A stretch of 64,000 nt of DNA from Cephalotrichum gorgonifer (lineage: Eukaryota; Ascomycota; Sordariomycetes; Microascales; Microascaceae). The stretch lies in NCBI GenBank assembly GCA_900312665.1, contig ONZQ02000023.1, positions 1-64,000 on the forward strand, read 5' to 3'. A program made the translations under genes and the position numbers. Position 1 is the first letter of the stretch. Every line of letters starts with the position of its first letter. Of this stretch, positions 1 through 10,063 are shown one piece after another. The notes under the pieces were generated by a model. The model saw only the letters and a program-made list of their open reading frames with translations, ran no database searches and was not told the origin of the DNA.

Positions 1-101
1 GAAGAAAGAGGAAGGCGCTGCCTAGCTGCTAGGGAGCGGCTAGGTATAGGTTAGCATGGGGCCCGTGCGCTCATGCTTTGAGTGGATACCTGTTTCAGTT
101 A

Positions 102-128
102 GGCATCTGGCAGATGGCACCAGATGCC
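102..128. repeat. perfect 9-bp inverted repeat (hairpin)
   Basis: GGCATCTGG at 102-110 is followed by a 9-base loop and by its exact complement CCAGATGCC at 120-128. A weaker second hairpin (ACAGG/CCTGT around a T-rich loop) follows at 147-165. No gene is nearby on either side within the window for 1.8 kb, so it is not a terminator of a recognised gene. Confidence 0.6.
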
Positions 129-536
129 GTGTACTGATAACATTCAACAGGTTTTTTTTGCCTGTAACAATCTGGCTCTTATTCCGGAAGATCAATAAGG
201 GGCTGGAAGAGAAGAATATGATTTTAATAACTCAATAGGATCAGATATAGTAATTACAGTTATAGATTATCTGTTTGAGGCTCCTAAAATGCTAAAAAGT
301 AGTCACAGATCTCAATAATTGATTTATTAGTATCAAGGAGATTATATCAATCTGTTTACAGATAGAAGAGGTACTTGATATTGAAGGGACTTCGAGGGAA
401 GCCCAGGATAATATCTGGGAGAGCTTCTGTCATGAGTGGCAATTAGAGCTCTAAAAAAAACCTTCCTTTGTACCTATTTGGGTCAAAAAGTGCCTTCATT
501 CTACGGATATCATGATGGTTGAGGAGGTGTGGAGAA

Positions 537-568
537 GTGCCGATTGATGGGTGTGCCGATTGATGGGT
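537..568. repeat. exact 16-bp tandem duplication
   Basis: The unit GTGCCGATTGATGGGT occurs twice head to tail at 537-552 and 553-568 with no mismatch. It is non-coding. Confidence 0.8.
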
Positions 569-643
569 GGGCTACGTTAATAGTGGTGCCCTCTGAACAG
601 AAACGAAGAAAGGAGAGTGAGATTAGAACATGAACCTGCAGCT

Positions 644-662
644 GGATCCATTGAGTGGATCC
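644..662. repeat. 7-bp inverted repeat with 5-base loop
   Basis: GGATCCA at 644-650, loop TTGAG, then TGGATCC at 656-662. It is non-coding and of unknown role. Confidence 0.6.
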
Positions 663-1938
663 GCTCTCTGTGTTGCTTTCACCCCCTTCAGGGCCTTCAG
701 AGTCTCTGAGCCTCCCAGTGGTTGGTTATGGAGGCTATGCGTGTTCCACACTGCTAGGACTTGGAGATTGATAGGCAAGGGGATGTGTGACAGGGCGGGG
801 ACTACGTACGAGCACATCAGGGGTAGGAACGTTTGGCATGGGTGACGTCAATATTGATGCGAATGGACCAGGGGAGCATTCGAGGATGATTCTTCTGCCG
901 ATGTGTGTGTCGCACCATTCACCGGATCATCCTGGGCGGTGAGCTGGTGATGTATCCATCCCATGTAAGGCATAGCTTTGACTCGAGGGTTAATAATTGG
1001 CGCTTACCACTGATTGGGACGAGACACCAAACAGGAAAGCTAGTCGCCTCGCTCGAGGGTTGAGCTGTGATGTGATCGAGCCTCCAGTTCTTACACGGGT
1101 TGAGTGTGTTTGTGGTGACCTGGTCATTGGTGAATGCCACTTCTTGGTCTTCAGAGCTCTGCTGAACCGAAAGATGTCCCTGTCTATATTTAGCCCCAGG
1201 TATGAAGCATAGATCGACAGATTTGGCATACCGGATATTATTATTACAGTAGACAAATATTAGATTACTTCCTCACTCAAACACTTCCTTCGTGTCCACC
1301 ACCCTCATGTCGCTGCGCCGAGCTGCGAGGCGGGCCAACTATCCCTTATTCAAGATAGCCAGGTAGATGGGGTAATAAGAGTGTGTCTCTTAGGGGTTCT
1401 GGATCTCGAATTGAGCTAATTGAACTGCCTACTGTGGGTATATTATTGGAGAATGACGAATGCAGTGATGTTTAACAGTAAGGTGTGGCTGGATGCGAGC
1501 TGGGTGGCAAACGTAATGTTGAGGCGACCCCGACCCTGGAGAAGATGTACCCCCCTAGCTGTGGTATCTAAACTGAAATGTTGCGTGGTTACTCTCCCCA
1601 GGATTAAATAGGTAAGATACAGCTGGGATAATGCAGGCTGTTAGAGACTGGAGCTGAGATGTTACGCGCTACATTATGACGCTGCAACACCACTGAGGCA
1701 GCTTGAGGAACACGCCAAATTCCGCTGCATTCCAATCCATGTTGGCTCGACATTTCATAATCCAAGTACACAACAGACCAACGGGAGGTAAAGGGGACAG
1801 GCAGTCATGCCCGTCAAAAGACATCATCATCTACAACGGAAAAAAAATTCTTATCTCCCATAGCACCACGAACCAATCCTCCAAACCTGCAACAAGCGAT
1901 CGAGGAGCGAATAATGCCAACCTCGAAAGCCATTTTCC

Positions 1939-3854
1939 ATGGCTACTCTCACTAGATCTACCCGGAGAATTGATGGGCTCCATCCCCATCACGCAAACGC
2001 CAACACACACCTGATCGCCACGTCCGCAGCGCGCAACGCCGGCCAGACCATCTTCCCCAGGGGGGCCACCGCCCGGAACAAGAGACCTCTCGATGGATCC
2101 GAGTGCGACTTTGATGCCTTGAATCGGAAGAGGACCAGAATCACGGTCGAAATATTGTCTCGCGTGCCCAGCGCCGCGTCGAGGTCCGCGATCGGATCTG
2201 TCGCGCCACCTCCGACCGTCGCTCCACAGCGCCCTCCACAGCGCCTGCAGCAGGTCAACCCGCGCCAGGCCCAGCACCCCGCCCTTAACCCGCCCGCCCA
2301 CTCACCGGACGTAACCGCGTCAACCAACCCCGATACGCGAACGACGAATGCGACGTTAAATCAATCCGAGCAATTATCGCATAAGACCAATTCTACCCAG
2401 ACGAAGCACCAGTCAAAGGTCAAGAATGGAATACTGCACGAGCTCGATAGATTGGAGCCTGCGCCGGCGGATTCGAAGTCCCAGGGCCGAAAGTTACGCT
2501 CTCAAGAGACCTCGCGTTTCAAGAGCGAGTTATCAGCCTACTTTCCCGAATACGATGAAGTCATTGGGAACGAGCCAAAGGAGAAGCGTAAGTCAAGCAC
2601 CACGACTTCGGCTTTCGCCGTACTGTTGATCTCGTTCCGATTGAAACGTTACTAATTCATTGTTGTTCTACAGACCTCCTGAATCTCGATACTCCCATTG
2701 TCATTCTCGAAACATCTCCTCCCGCCCAACAAATGCCATCCGGTGCCTCCGCTACCGCCTCAAATAATACAAACACACTAAAGACGAACACAGGCACTAG
2801 TCCGACAATTTCCAAGAGCAGCGGCGCCCTGCCATATACCTCACATCAAACTATCTTCCTCCCTCGACATTATAGCGATGCGCTGTTTGACGAGCTCTAC
2901 GACGCACAGCGGATCGACTTCGGATTCCTCGAGACACGATACAAGGGGAAGTCCCTTGACGATCCTCTCCCGGATAGCTACTTTGAGCCCGCCCACAAAA
3001 AGGCCGAAAGACTTGAGAAGTCGATTCGGAACGCCGAGAAGGGTAGGGCTCAACACGAGCGGGACCGCATCATCCGTCTCCTCGATGGGCTCCAGGGCCA
3101 CGACTGGCTCAGGGTAATGGGCGTCAGCGGCATAACGGAGAGCCGCAAGAAGTCCTTCGAGCCCGCCAGGGACCACTTTATCCGCGGCTGTGAGGCGATC
3201 CTAGCAAAGTTCCGCCGGTGGAATCGGGAGGAGAAGCGGAGGAAGCAGGAGAAAGACCGCGCCGCGATCGAACAGGCGCACAGCAAGGAAGTTGATACCG
3301 AAAACGGCAGCTCCGATGACCCTGCCAGCCTTGAGGGCTCTACTTCGGGTGACGGCGACGAGGACACGGCTAGTCACCGCGACGATGGATCCATCGTGAG
3401 CGAACCCCTGAGTGATGTGGACGCGTCCATAGCAAAGCAGTTGCAGGAGGAGGTTTTGGCAAGGTCTAGGATCATTTCTGACCCGTCCATTACCAACTCA
3501 GCCGCTGCTGTCCCTGCGATCATCACGACCTCCACGGACACTGCGAAAGGCAAGAGCGAGGAGGATACCAACAAGAAGGTTATGAAGAGCCGTGCAAAGC
3601 CACCTCCGAAAGCAGCCAAACATGAAGAGCCTGAACCTGCAAAGGAATTTACTTCGTTCTTTGCGAAGAAGCATGAGAGGGACATGGCGCTTAGCAGTAA
3701 TCGGAGAGCTGGTAGGAGGCCCCTTGCCTGGGGCCTCCCCATTCCGGAGATGCCCGAGGCTGATTACGAGCTTCCGGAGGAGGTGATGAACGCCGAGGCG
3801 ATGAAGATGCTTGCGAGGAAGAGAAGACAGGATCGGAGGGGTAGGAGATCTTGA
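1939..3854 (+). CDS. SAS4-domain chromatin protein (SAS acetyltransferase complex subunit 4-like)
   Basis: Two exons, 1939-2587 and 2674-3854, joined across an 86-bp intron (donor GTAAGT, branch-like TACTAAT, acceptor CAG). The phase closes, giving 609 residues. Residues of roughly 265-405 match the SAS4 domain: they carry the segment DELYDAQRIDFGF and the stretch LLDGLQGHDWLRVMGVSGI, followed by a highly basic helix (KFRRWNREEKRRKQEK). In yeast the family member Sas4 is part of the SAS histone H4-K16 acetyltransferase complex in silencing; that this fungal protein has the same role is inferred. The N-terminal 240 residues are rich in Ser, Pro and Arg and look disordered. A second conserved-looking patch, PLAWGLPIPEM, lies near the C-terminus, which ends in a basic tail. 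The start at 1939 is the first ATG of a long open exon whose downstream splice keeps frame. Confidence 0.85.
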
Positions 3855-4906
3855 GCGAGGCGTTTTGGCATTGTGATTATGGAGTAATTTCGGGGCGGCG
3901 TTGTGGTAAGGGAAAGGGAGAACTATAGTGAATAGCCTAGCATTTATAACTCACGGGATAATTCACGAGTTTTGTTTACTGTGGCCTTATGCCTTCATTC
4001 TGACTTCGGAGAGAAACGAAATGAGATATGATATACAGGGACTGATACAGGCTTAACTAAGTGGATAGACTCCTCGATTAGTACAGTCCGGTCGGAATAG
4101 GCTAGTATCAAGCATCATAGTAAATCTAGCATGATTTATATCGAATCTAGAGATCAATACACGTATGTATTTATTGTATGGTACTCCGTCATGGCCATTG
4201 TTGTCTATTAAGGTTATATCGAAGCATGTGGTAGATTGCTTACTAAGATTTGGCATTTTACTCCCCACTCTGAGCGTTCCATGGCTAGCGGCGTCGCGTC
4301 ACAGCGCAAGGCTATTGATGAGCTGGTTGGAGCTTTCAGTGCGACTCTCTAAGAACTTCTATCAACTCACGGATATCCCACACCCAGTGGGTCAACACGT
4401 CCTAGTGCAATCCATCCAGCATCGTTCTTTCCTCGACCCATCCTTTACCATCAACGGGACGGGACCTCTGGCCTTGTTGGCGCGAGCTTTCGCCTACCTT
4501 TTAACGGAAGCAGTATGTTCCCCGCGCCCCAACTCGAACCTGCTTTGGAGACGCCCATCGCGCATCAAAGGGCCTGCCGCTGGGGGCCTGACGACGCGGC
4601 TAAGATTCTTCTGCCATGGTAGCTAATGCCGCGACGCAGGAACTATCACCGTCGACCCATCTCGGCACCGCATCTCCCCCCTCTGCGAGACCGAAGCCTA
4701 CGCTCAATCATAGACCGCATGCATATCGATAGCTGTCTTTAGTCGGCGCGCAGTACGCCAGACGCCATCGAACGGAAGGCGACACTTGGTAACGCCAACC
4801 GCGAGAAGGGCTGTCTCGACTACCCATTTGGCGCCTTCCTATCCCGATCTCACCTACCCAGCCCAGTTCGCAGGTTCGCCTGACTCCGGCGCCGTCACGA
4901 TTCACG
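3855..4906. other. intergenic region, TAF2 promoter and leader
   Basis: This stretch holds the 3' end of the SAS4-domain gene and the upstream region of TAF2. Frames present are short and have no recognisable content. A partial copy (GTACTCCGTC) of the recurrent GTACTCCGTAC motif lies at 4181-4190. No RNA gene was seen. Confidence 0.6.
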
Positions 4907-7900
4907 ATGTCACGCATTGTAGGAGGTTTCCAAGAACCCACCGATATCGACGACCACGATGTCGACATCAGTGATGAGGAACCCGAGCCCATCAGGGACC
5001 AGCCGCCCTGGCCGTACTTCCTTATTCGCCAAGAAGTCGAGGTCGAGATCAACTTCCTCGAGAGGAGTCTCAAAGGCCGAACCGACATCATCGTGCACGC
5101 GATCGATTTTTCTTCCCTGAACGAGATCGCTATCGATGCCCGCCAGTGCCAGATCGACACGAGAGGCATCACGGTCCAGAGAATTAAGAATGGCACGCCC
5201 GTCGCTCAACCTACGAAAGCGTCTGCCACCTACAAAGACCCCCACGAGCTTCTCAAGACCCCGAAGCTGTACCGATGGAATGCCGAACATGCTGCGATAC
5301 GCAGGATCCGGCTGAGGTCCCTGGCGCACACCCGAGACACCGACCTCCCCGCAGATGATAGAAGACTCGTGGGGTGCACGCCTGTTGACGGTTCGCTGCG
5401 GGTCAAGATCAAGAATGAAGAACGCTCCGCGGGTGGCCATAAGATAATTGTCAGGAAGCCGTCGGCTACGGGATCGGACTCTTTCGGCGGCCTGAGGGCC
5501 GAAGACGAGATTTGCTACCTCGTATCCATACCTTTTGAAACCAAGAACATCCGCGACGGCCTCCAGTTCGTTGGCGTCGACCCTGGAGATGCGCGATACA
5601 CCCATGCTTATACTCTCCATTCGTATGAACCTGGGACGGCCTGCTCCTTGTTCCCCTGTCTGGACGACCATGGATCTATCGGCGACTGGAAGATCTCGAT
5701 CAAGAGCCCCCGTACGCTCGGAGATGCTCTCCACCAACCACTTGTTACTCAGCGACAACATCCCAATGGTAACAACGGCGTGGATGGCGGCGATATCGCC
5801 GAAGGCCCCATTACAAGGCACGATCTGAGCGAGGAGGACAAGCTACTGGAGATGACGGTCGTGTGCTCTGGTCTCTTGACGGACGAGATCGTTGATGCTG
5901 AGGACGATCACAAGAAGATCATGACATTTGAATCGGAGAAGGCCATGTCTATCCATAAGATTGGCTTCGCTGTGGGGCCTTTCGAGCATGTCGACCTGTT
6001 CACGGACTTCCGCACGGAGGAAGACGACGAGAGGCTGGGGGCCAGCGCCCTCAAGATCCACGGCTATTGTCTTCCTCGTAGAGCAGACTTAGTCCGCAAT
6101 ACCTGCGTCGCGCTGGCCACCGCCGCAGATTTCCTATCCCTCACTTTCTCTGGATACCCCTTCGACAGCTACAAGCTGTGTTTCGTTGAGGACATGGTTG
6201 ACGACACCGTGCCGCTCTACTCTATCTCTTTCGTCTCCACAAGACTTTTACATCCCGAGACCATCATCGACACTGAGGTCGAGGTCACGAGGAAACTTGT
6301 CCACAGCCTGGCCTCCCAGTGGAGTGGAGTCTGTGTTATACCAAACACACGCCGCGACCGTTGGGTTACTACCGGAATCGCTTACTACATGACCGACCTC
6401 TTTATGAAAAAGTTGTGCGGCAACAACGAGTATCGTTTCCAGATTAAAGTCTCAGCCGATAAGCTGGTCGACATGGATGTGGGCCGCCCATCGCTCTTCG
6501 ATCTCGGCCAGTACCTTCATGTCGGCGCCTTCGAGAGGGAGTTCATGGACTTGAAGGCACCTCTCGTGCTCTTCATCCTTGATAAGCGGATTGCCAAAGC
6601 CACAAGTGGCTCTCACAACCTTACGCAGATCCTGTCGCGTCTGTTCACCAAAGCCAAGATTGAGGGCGATAACATAATCACGACCAAGAGCTTCCGCAAA
6701 CTCTGCGAGAAGACATCAAAATATACCCTGGACACGTTCTGGTCGCAATGGGTGTACGGAGCGGGTTGCCCAAGAATCAAGGTCACTCATCGGTTTAACA
6801 AGAAGCGACTATGTGTCGAGATGACCATAAGCCAAACCCAGAGTCCGAACGATGCGTACGCGAAGGACATGCAGACATCGGAATTCCTACGAGCCATCAA
6901 GGAGAAGCAATATAAGGTGACCCCCGGCGCTGTTCAACCCTTGTTCACGGGGCCGATAACGATTAGAATACACGAGGCCGACGGAACACCGTACGAACAC
7001 ATAGTGGAGATCCGAGACGATACGGCTTCGAATAGGACTGTGAGGTTCGATATTCCGTACAACACCAAGTACAAACGCTTAAAGCGCCGCCGCGAGAAGA
7101 AGCAGGCCACGGCGGCCGGTGCTGCGGAGAGGGGGGATGGCGCTGCTGGCGGTGTGGAGGAGGGATTCATCTACTGCCTGGGCGACACCATCAACACCCC
7201 AACAGACATGGAGAAATTCCAGGCGGAGGAGTACAACGAGATGACGGAGAGACAGATGGATGCTGAATCGTACGAGTGGCTGCGGGTCGACACCGACTTC
7301 GAGTGGCTATGTTCCATGCAGGTTGGCATGGCACACTACATGTTTGTCTCTCAGCTGCAGCAGGATAGGGACGTTGTTGCGCAAGAAGATACTATGCTGT
7401 ACATCCAGCGGGAGGCGCCGCACCCCGTCGCCTCGACGGTGCTAGCGAGGACGCTGATGGACATTAAGTACTTCCACGGGATCCGCACTATGGCCGCGCG
7501 GCTGCTCAGATACCAGTGCAACGAGGCTATGGGCCTGAGGGGGATGATCCAGCTGGAGATGGCGTATCGGGAGTTGTTCTGCTTCCCCGGGACGACGTCG
7601 CCGAGGCCGAACGACTTCTCGGACAAGAGGCAGTACGTCGTCCAATGTGCCATCCCGGAGTCACTATCCTTGGTACGCGATAAGCACGGGAAGTGTCCGC
7701 TCAGGGTCAAGCGGTTCCTTTTGGAGTTGTTCCAGCACAACAATAACGGCAACAACGAATTTTCGGACAACTTCTTCGTGGCAACATTGATCAAGGCAGT
7801 CGCCAATACATTCATCGTCGAGAAGTCCAAGCAGGACTTTGTCATTGACTTTGAGGATGAGGACGAAGAGCAGCAAGCAATTGAGGAAAAGAGGTTACTC

Positions 7901-9541
7901 AAGGAGGCACTGGAAGAAATCAACCGACACCTCAGGCGCGACGAGTGGGCTCACTCATATCACAATATACTGACCGTTGCGGGCTTAGAGGCGAAGAGGC
8001 GCCTCATGAAGGCAGGCGTGATCCCCGTCGACGCGCTGGACTTCGTGAAGTACCTGCAAGACACGACAACCGACGAGGTGAGGATCAAGAGCTGGGAGGC
8101 CTTGGTCGACCTCGGCTTCATGGTGGAGCCCATCATCTTCCGGCTCTTCATGTGCGTTCTATCTACGGACAGGTCACCGTACGTCCGACACCGACTCCTC
8201 GGGATCTTTTGCGAGGGTCTTGCGTCGATTGCCTTCGGGGAGTACGCGAAGCCCAAGACTGCTACACTAGCAGCCACGAACGGAACCTCTACTAGTGCTG
8301 TTAAGGACGGCACGGCAGATGGCGAGGGTGACTTGGAGATGGGTGACATGGACTCGGGCCTCGAGATCGTTAACGTCGAAGCGACGGACAAGGTCCTCCA
8401 GGCGAAGCGGGAGATGGCGGAGCGCAAGCGGAACCTGCGGACGGCGATGGCGGCGCTGAAGAAGGAGATGGAGACGACATACGGGGAGATTGAGAAGGAA
8501 CTCCAGGCAGCTGTTTGGAGGGCGATAGAGTCGCCGGTCCTAGGCCGCGCCGAGAAGATTACGCTGCTGGAGCTCTGTGCTACGATGTTTGATGAGGCGG
8601 ATCGGTGGATTATCTCGCTTAGGTTGCCGAAGAGGTGGGCGGTTACGCGACCGGTTGTAAAGCTTCCGGGGAGGGTAGGTTCCACCATCACAGACAAGGC
8701 CAGAGTTGACCGCCGGAGCTGTGCAATGCTAACACTCAGCCAGTTCATGATGAACTTCCGGTCGTTCTATCGCACAAAGCCGGTCCACACAGAGGTCATC
8801 GCACCCCCTGCCGTAGCGGCAACGCCTACACCGGTCGAGCCAAAGCGGCCCGCCGTTATTCTCGCTCGCAGCTCCTCCATCAAAGTCAACCGCCCGTCTA
8901 TTTCGGGGCTACCTCCTATGCCCGCCACCCCTACTGCTGCCCCTAAGGCGCCCCCGGCATCGGAGCGCCCCAGCATTGCCGTCTCGGTCCCGCGGCGTAG
9001 CATTGCTGTCTCAGTCCCGCGGCCCGACCCTGCCGTAACCCAAAGCACGCCCAGCGCTCCGCCCAAACACTCCCTCGAACGGAAGAATACCCTAACACTC
9101 TCATCGACAGGCGGGCCCTCAACCAGCAAGTCCGCGAAGCGTGCGCGAGAGGCAAACGACGGCTCCTCCCCCACTCCCGTCTTGAAACGCCCCAAGATAA
9201 ACCCCAAGATCACCGGGAAGCCTCACCCGTTCAAGTCCCGCATCGTGACCCTTCGCCACCCGAGGCTCGGCGATATACTTAGAAAGCTCGCCGCCCGTAC
9301 CTCAGGTAGTAGCATCAAGGCTAGCGGCCTCCCCAAGGGCATCGCTTCACCCACAATGTCTTCTATACAGGCGAAGCCGGCTAGGAAGCCGTTGCCCTCT
9401 GGCGTGCCTAGCGGTCCGTCGCAGAGTCCATCAAGCTCGAATGGGGGAGTGGGAACACCGAACGGAGCCGGAGCGGTTGAACCGAAGCAGGAGAAGCCCC
9501 GGCCGATCATTAAGTTGAAGATTAAACCGAGGCAGCCCTAG
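4907..9541 (+). CDS. taf2: TFIID subunit TAF2 (inactive M1-aminopeptidase fold)
   Basis: A single uninterrupted frame of 1544 residues. TAF2 is the large TFIID subunit that contacts core-promoter initiator DNA. The start MSRIVGGF is followed by the conserved opening (PYFLIRQEVEVEINFLERSL... in part), and the body follows the M1 aminopeptidase layout. At about residues 425-510 the region equivalent to the substrate and zinc motifs reads VEDMVDDTVPLYS and later TRKLVHSLASQWSGV, so the GAMEN and HExxH zinc-binding residues are absent, as is normal for TAF2. The HEAT-like C-terminal half runs to about residue 1290. The last 250 residues are Pro/Ser-rich, carry an exact repeat of SIAVSVPR, and contain NLS-like basic clusters (KSAKRAR, LKRPKINPK). 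Length is in the range of fungal TAF2. An intron-like stretch near 8675-8739 cannot be removed in frame and is treated as coding. Confidence 0.93.
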   Translation: MSRIVGGFQEPTDIDDHDVDISDEEPEPIRDQPPWPYFLIRQEVEVEINFLERSLKGRTDIIVHAIDFSSLNEIAIDARQCQIDTRGITVQRIKNGTPVAQPTKASATYKDPHELLKTPKLYRWNAEHAAIRRIRLRSLAHTRDTDLPADDRRLVGCTPVDGSLRVKIKNEERSAGGHKIIVRKPSATGSDSFGGLRAEDEICYLVSIPFETKNIRDGLQFVGVDPGDARYTHAYTLHSYEPGTACSLFPCLDDHGSIGDWKISIKSPRTLGDALHQPLVTQRQHPNGNNGVDGGDIAEGPITRHDLSEEDKLLEMTVVCSGLLTDEIVDAEDDHKKIMTFESEKAMSIHKIGFAVGPFEHVDLFTDFRTEEDDERLGASALKIHGYCLPRRADLVRNTCVALATAADFLSLTFSGYPFDSYKLCFVEDMVDDTVPLYSISFVSTRLLHPETIIDTEVEVTRKLVHSLASQWSGVCVIPNTRRDRWVTTGIAYYMTDLFMKKLCGNNEYRFQIKVSADKLVDMDVGRPSLFDLGQYLHVGAFEREFMDLKAPLVLFILDKRIAKATSGSHNLTQILSRLFTKAKIEGDNIITTKSFRKLCEKTSKYTLDTFWSQWVYGAGCPRIKVTHRFNKKRLCVEMTISQTQSPNDAYAKDMQTSEFLRAIKEKQYKVTPGAVQPLFTGPITIRIHEADGTPYEHIVEIRDDTASNRTVRFDIPYNTKYKRLKRRREKKQATAAGAAERGDGAAGGVEEGFIYCLGDTINTPTDMEKFQAEEYNEMTERQMDAESYEWLRVDTDFEWLCSMQVGMAHYMFVSQLQQDRDVVAQEDTMLYIQREAPHPVASTVLARTLMDIKYFHGIRTMAARLLRYQCNEAMGLRGMIQLEMAYRELFCFPGTTSPRPNDFSDKRQYVVQCAIPESLSLVRDKHGKCPLRVKRFLLELFQHNNNGNNEFSDNFFVATLIKAVANTFIVEKSKQDFVIDFEDEDEEQQAIEEKRLLKEALEEINRHLRRDEWAHSYHNILTVAGLEAKRRLMKAGVIPVDALDFVKYLQDTTTDEVRIKSWEALVDLGFMVEPIIFRLFMCVLSTDRSPYVRHRLLGIFCEGLASIAFGEYAKPKTATLAATNGTSTSAVKDGTADGEGDLEMGDMDSGLEIVNVEATDKVLQAKREMAERKRNLRTAMAALKKEMETTYGEIEKELQAAVWRAIESPVLGRAEKITLLELCATMFDEADRWIISLRLPKRWAVTRPVVKLPGRVGSTITDKARVDRRSCAMLTLSQFMMNFRSFYRTKPVHTEVIAPPAVAATPTPVEPKRPAVILARSSSIKVNRPSISGLPPMPATPTAAPKAPPASERPSIAVSVPRRSIAVSVPRPDPAVTQSTPSAPPKHSLERKNTLTLSSTGGPSTSKSAKRAREANDGSSPTPVLKRPKINPKITGKPHPFKSRIVTLRHPRLGDILRKLAARTSGSSIKASGLPKGIASPTMSSIQAKPARKPLPSGVPSGPSQSPSSSNGGVGTPNGAGAVEPKQEKPRPIIKLKIKPRQP
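8972..9025 (+). repeat. 27-bp tandem duplication inside TAF2
   Basis: Two near-identical 27-bp units at 8972-8998 and 8999-9025 encode the repeated peptide SIAVSVPR plus one residue (R, then P). They lie in the disordered Pro/Ser-rich tail of TAF2, keep the reading frame and differ by only a few bases. Confidence 0.75.
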
Positions 9542-10063
9542 TTTCCTTTTTCTCTTCTCCCTCTATCTCTTCTGTTGTCTTTTTCTCTTGCTACGAACAG
9601 GGAGGGAGGATGTTTTTGGAGTTCCAGTCGGTTTCACCTTTGTTATCACTGTCCTTTGTACGCTGCTCAGTTTGTGCGCTTGTCAGGGTCTAGGGTGGTG
9701 AAGGCGTTCAGGATGGAAAAAGGAGGAGTTTAGAGAGTAATATTAATACTATGTTCTGTTCAAACATCCGACTGATCCCTTTCGTTGTGGACTTGTTCAT
9801 CATCGGTGACTGAAAGTTCGTGACGTGACAAATCATCTCGATGTTATACGCGCACTTCTATTCCGATACCTTTTTTCTCTTGAAATGCAACACTACTCAG
9901 TGAAAAGCTTTCCAAGAACAAAGGGAATCCTCATACAATTATACAAAAAATTCAAGTATACATTCCAAACTGTATCAAACAAACCCAAACGGAACGGACA
10001 GGTGTAAAAAGAAAATGGTGGTGGGTTAGTAAGGAGTAGGAGAGTGAGTGATCCTACACCCAA
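9542..10063. other. convergent 3' intergenic region, TAF2 / Cdc1-Ted1
   Basis: Both neighbours point into this 522-bp gap, so it should hold two 3' UTRs and poly(A) sites. It is T-rich just after the TAF2 stop and A-rich near 9940-10015, consistent with that. No other feature was seen. Confidence 0.6.

Larger units (their letters stand above)
1..1938. other. gene-poor region upstream of the SAS4-domain gene
   Basis: No reading frame here resembles a protein; all are short and low in content. The left part (to about 1300) is relatively AT-rich. It contains perfect short inverted repeats at 102-128 and 644-662 and an exact 16-bp tandem duplication at 537-568. This texture could be the decayed remains of a mobile element, but no terminal repeats, target-site duplication or transposase frame is visible. 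The last 200 bases should hold the leader of the downstream gene. Confidence 0.6.

Noticed and set aside
40..80. Similarity of TTAGCATGGGGCCCGTGCGC to U6 snRNA
   Set aside because: The match is about 18 bases with gaps and the essential downstream U6 sequence is absent.
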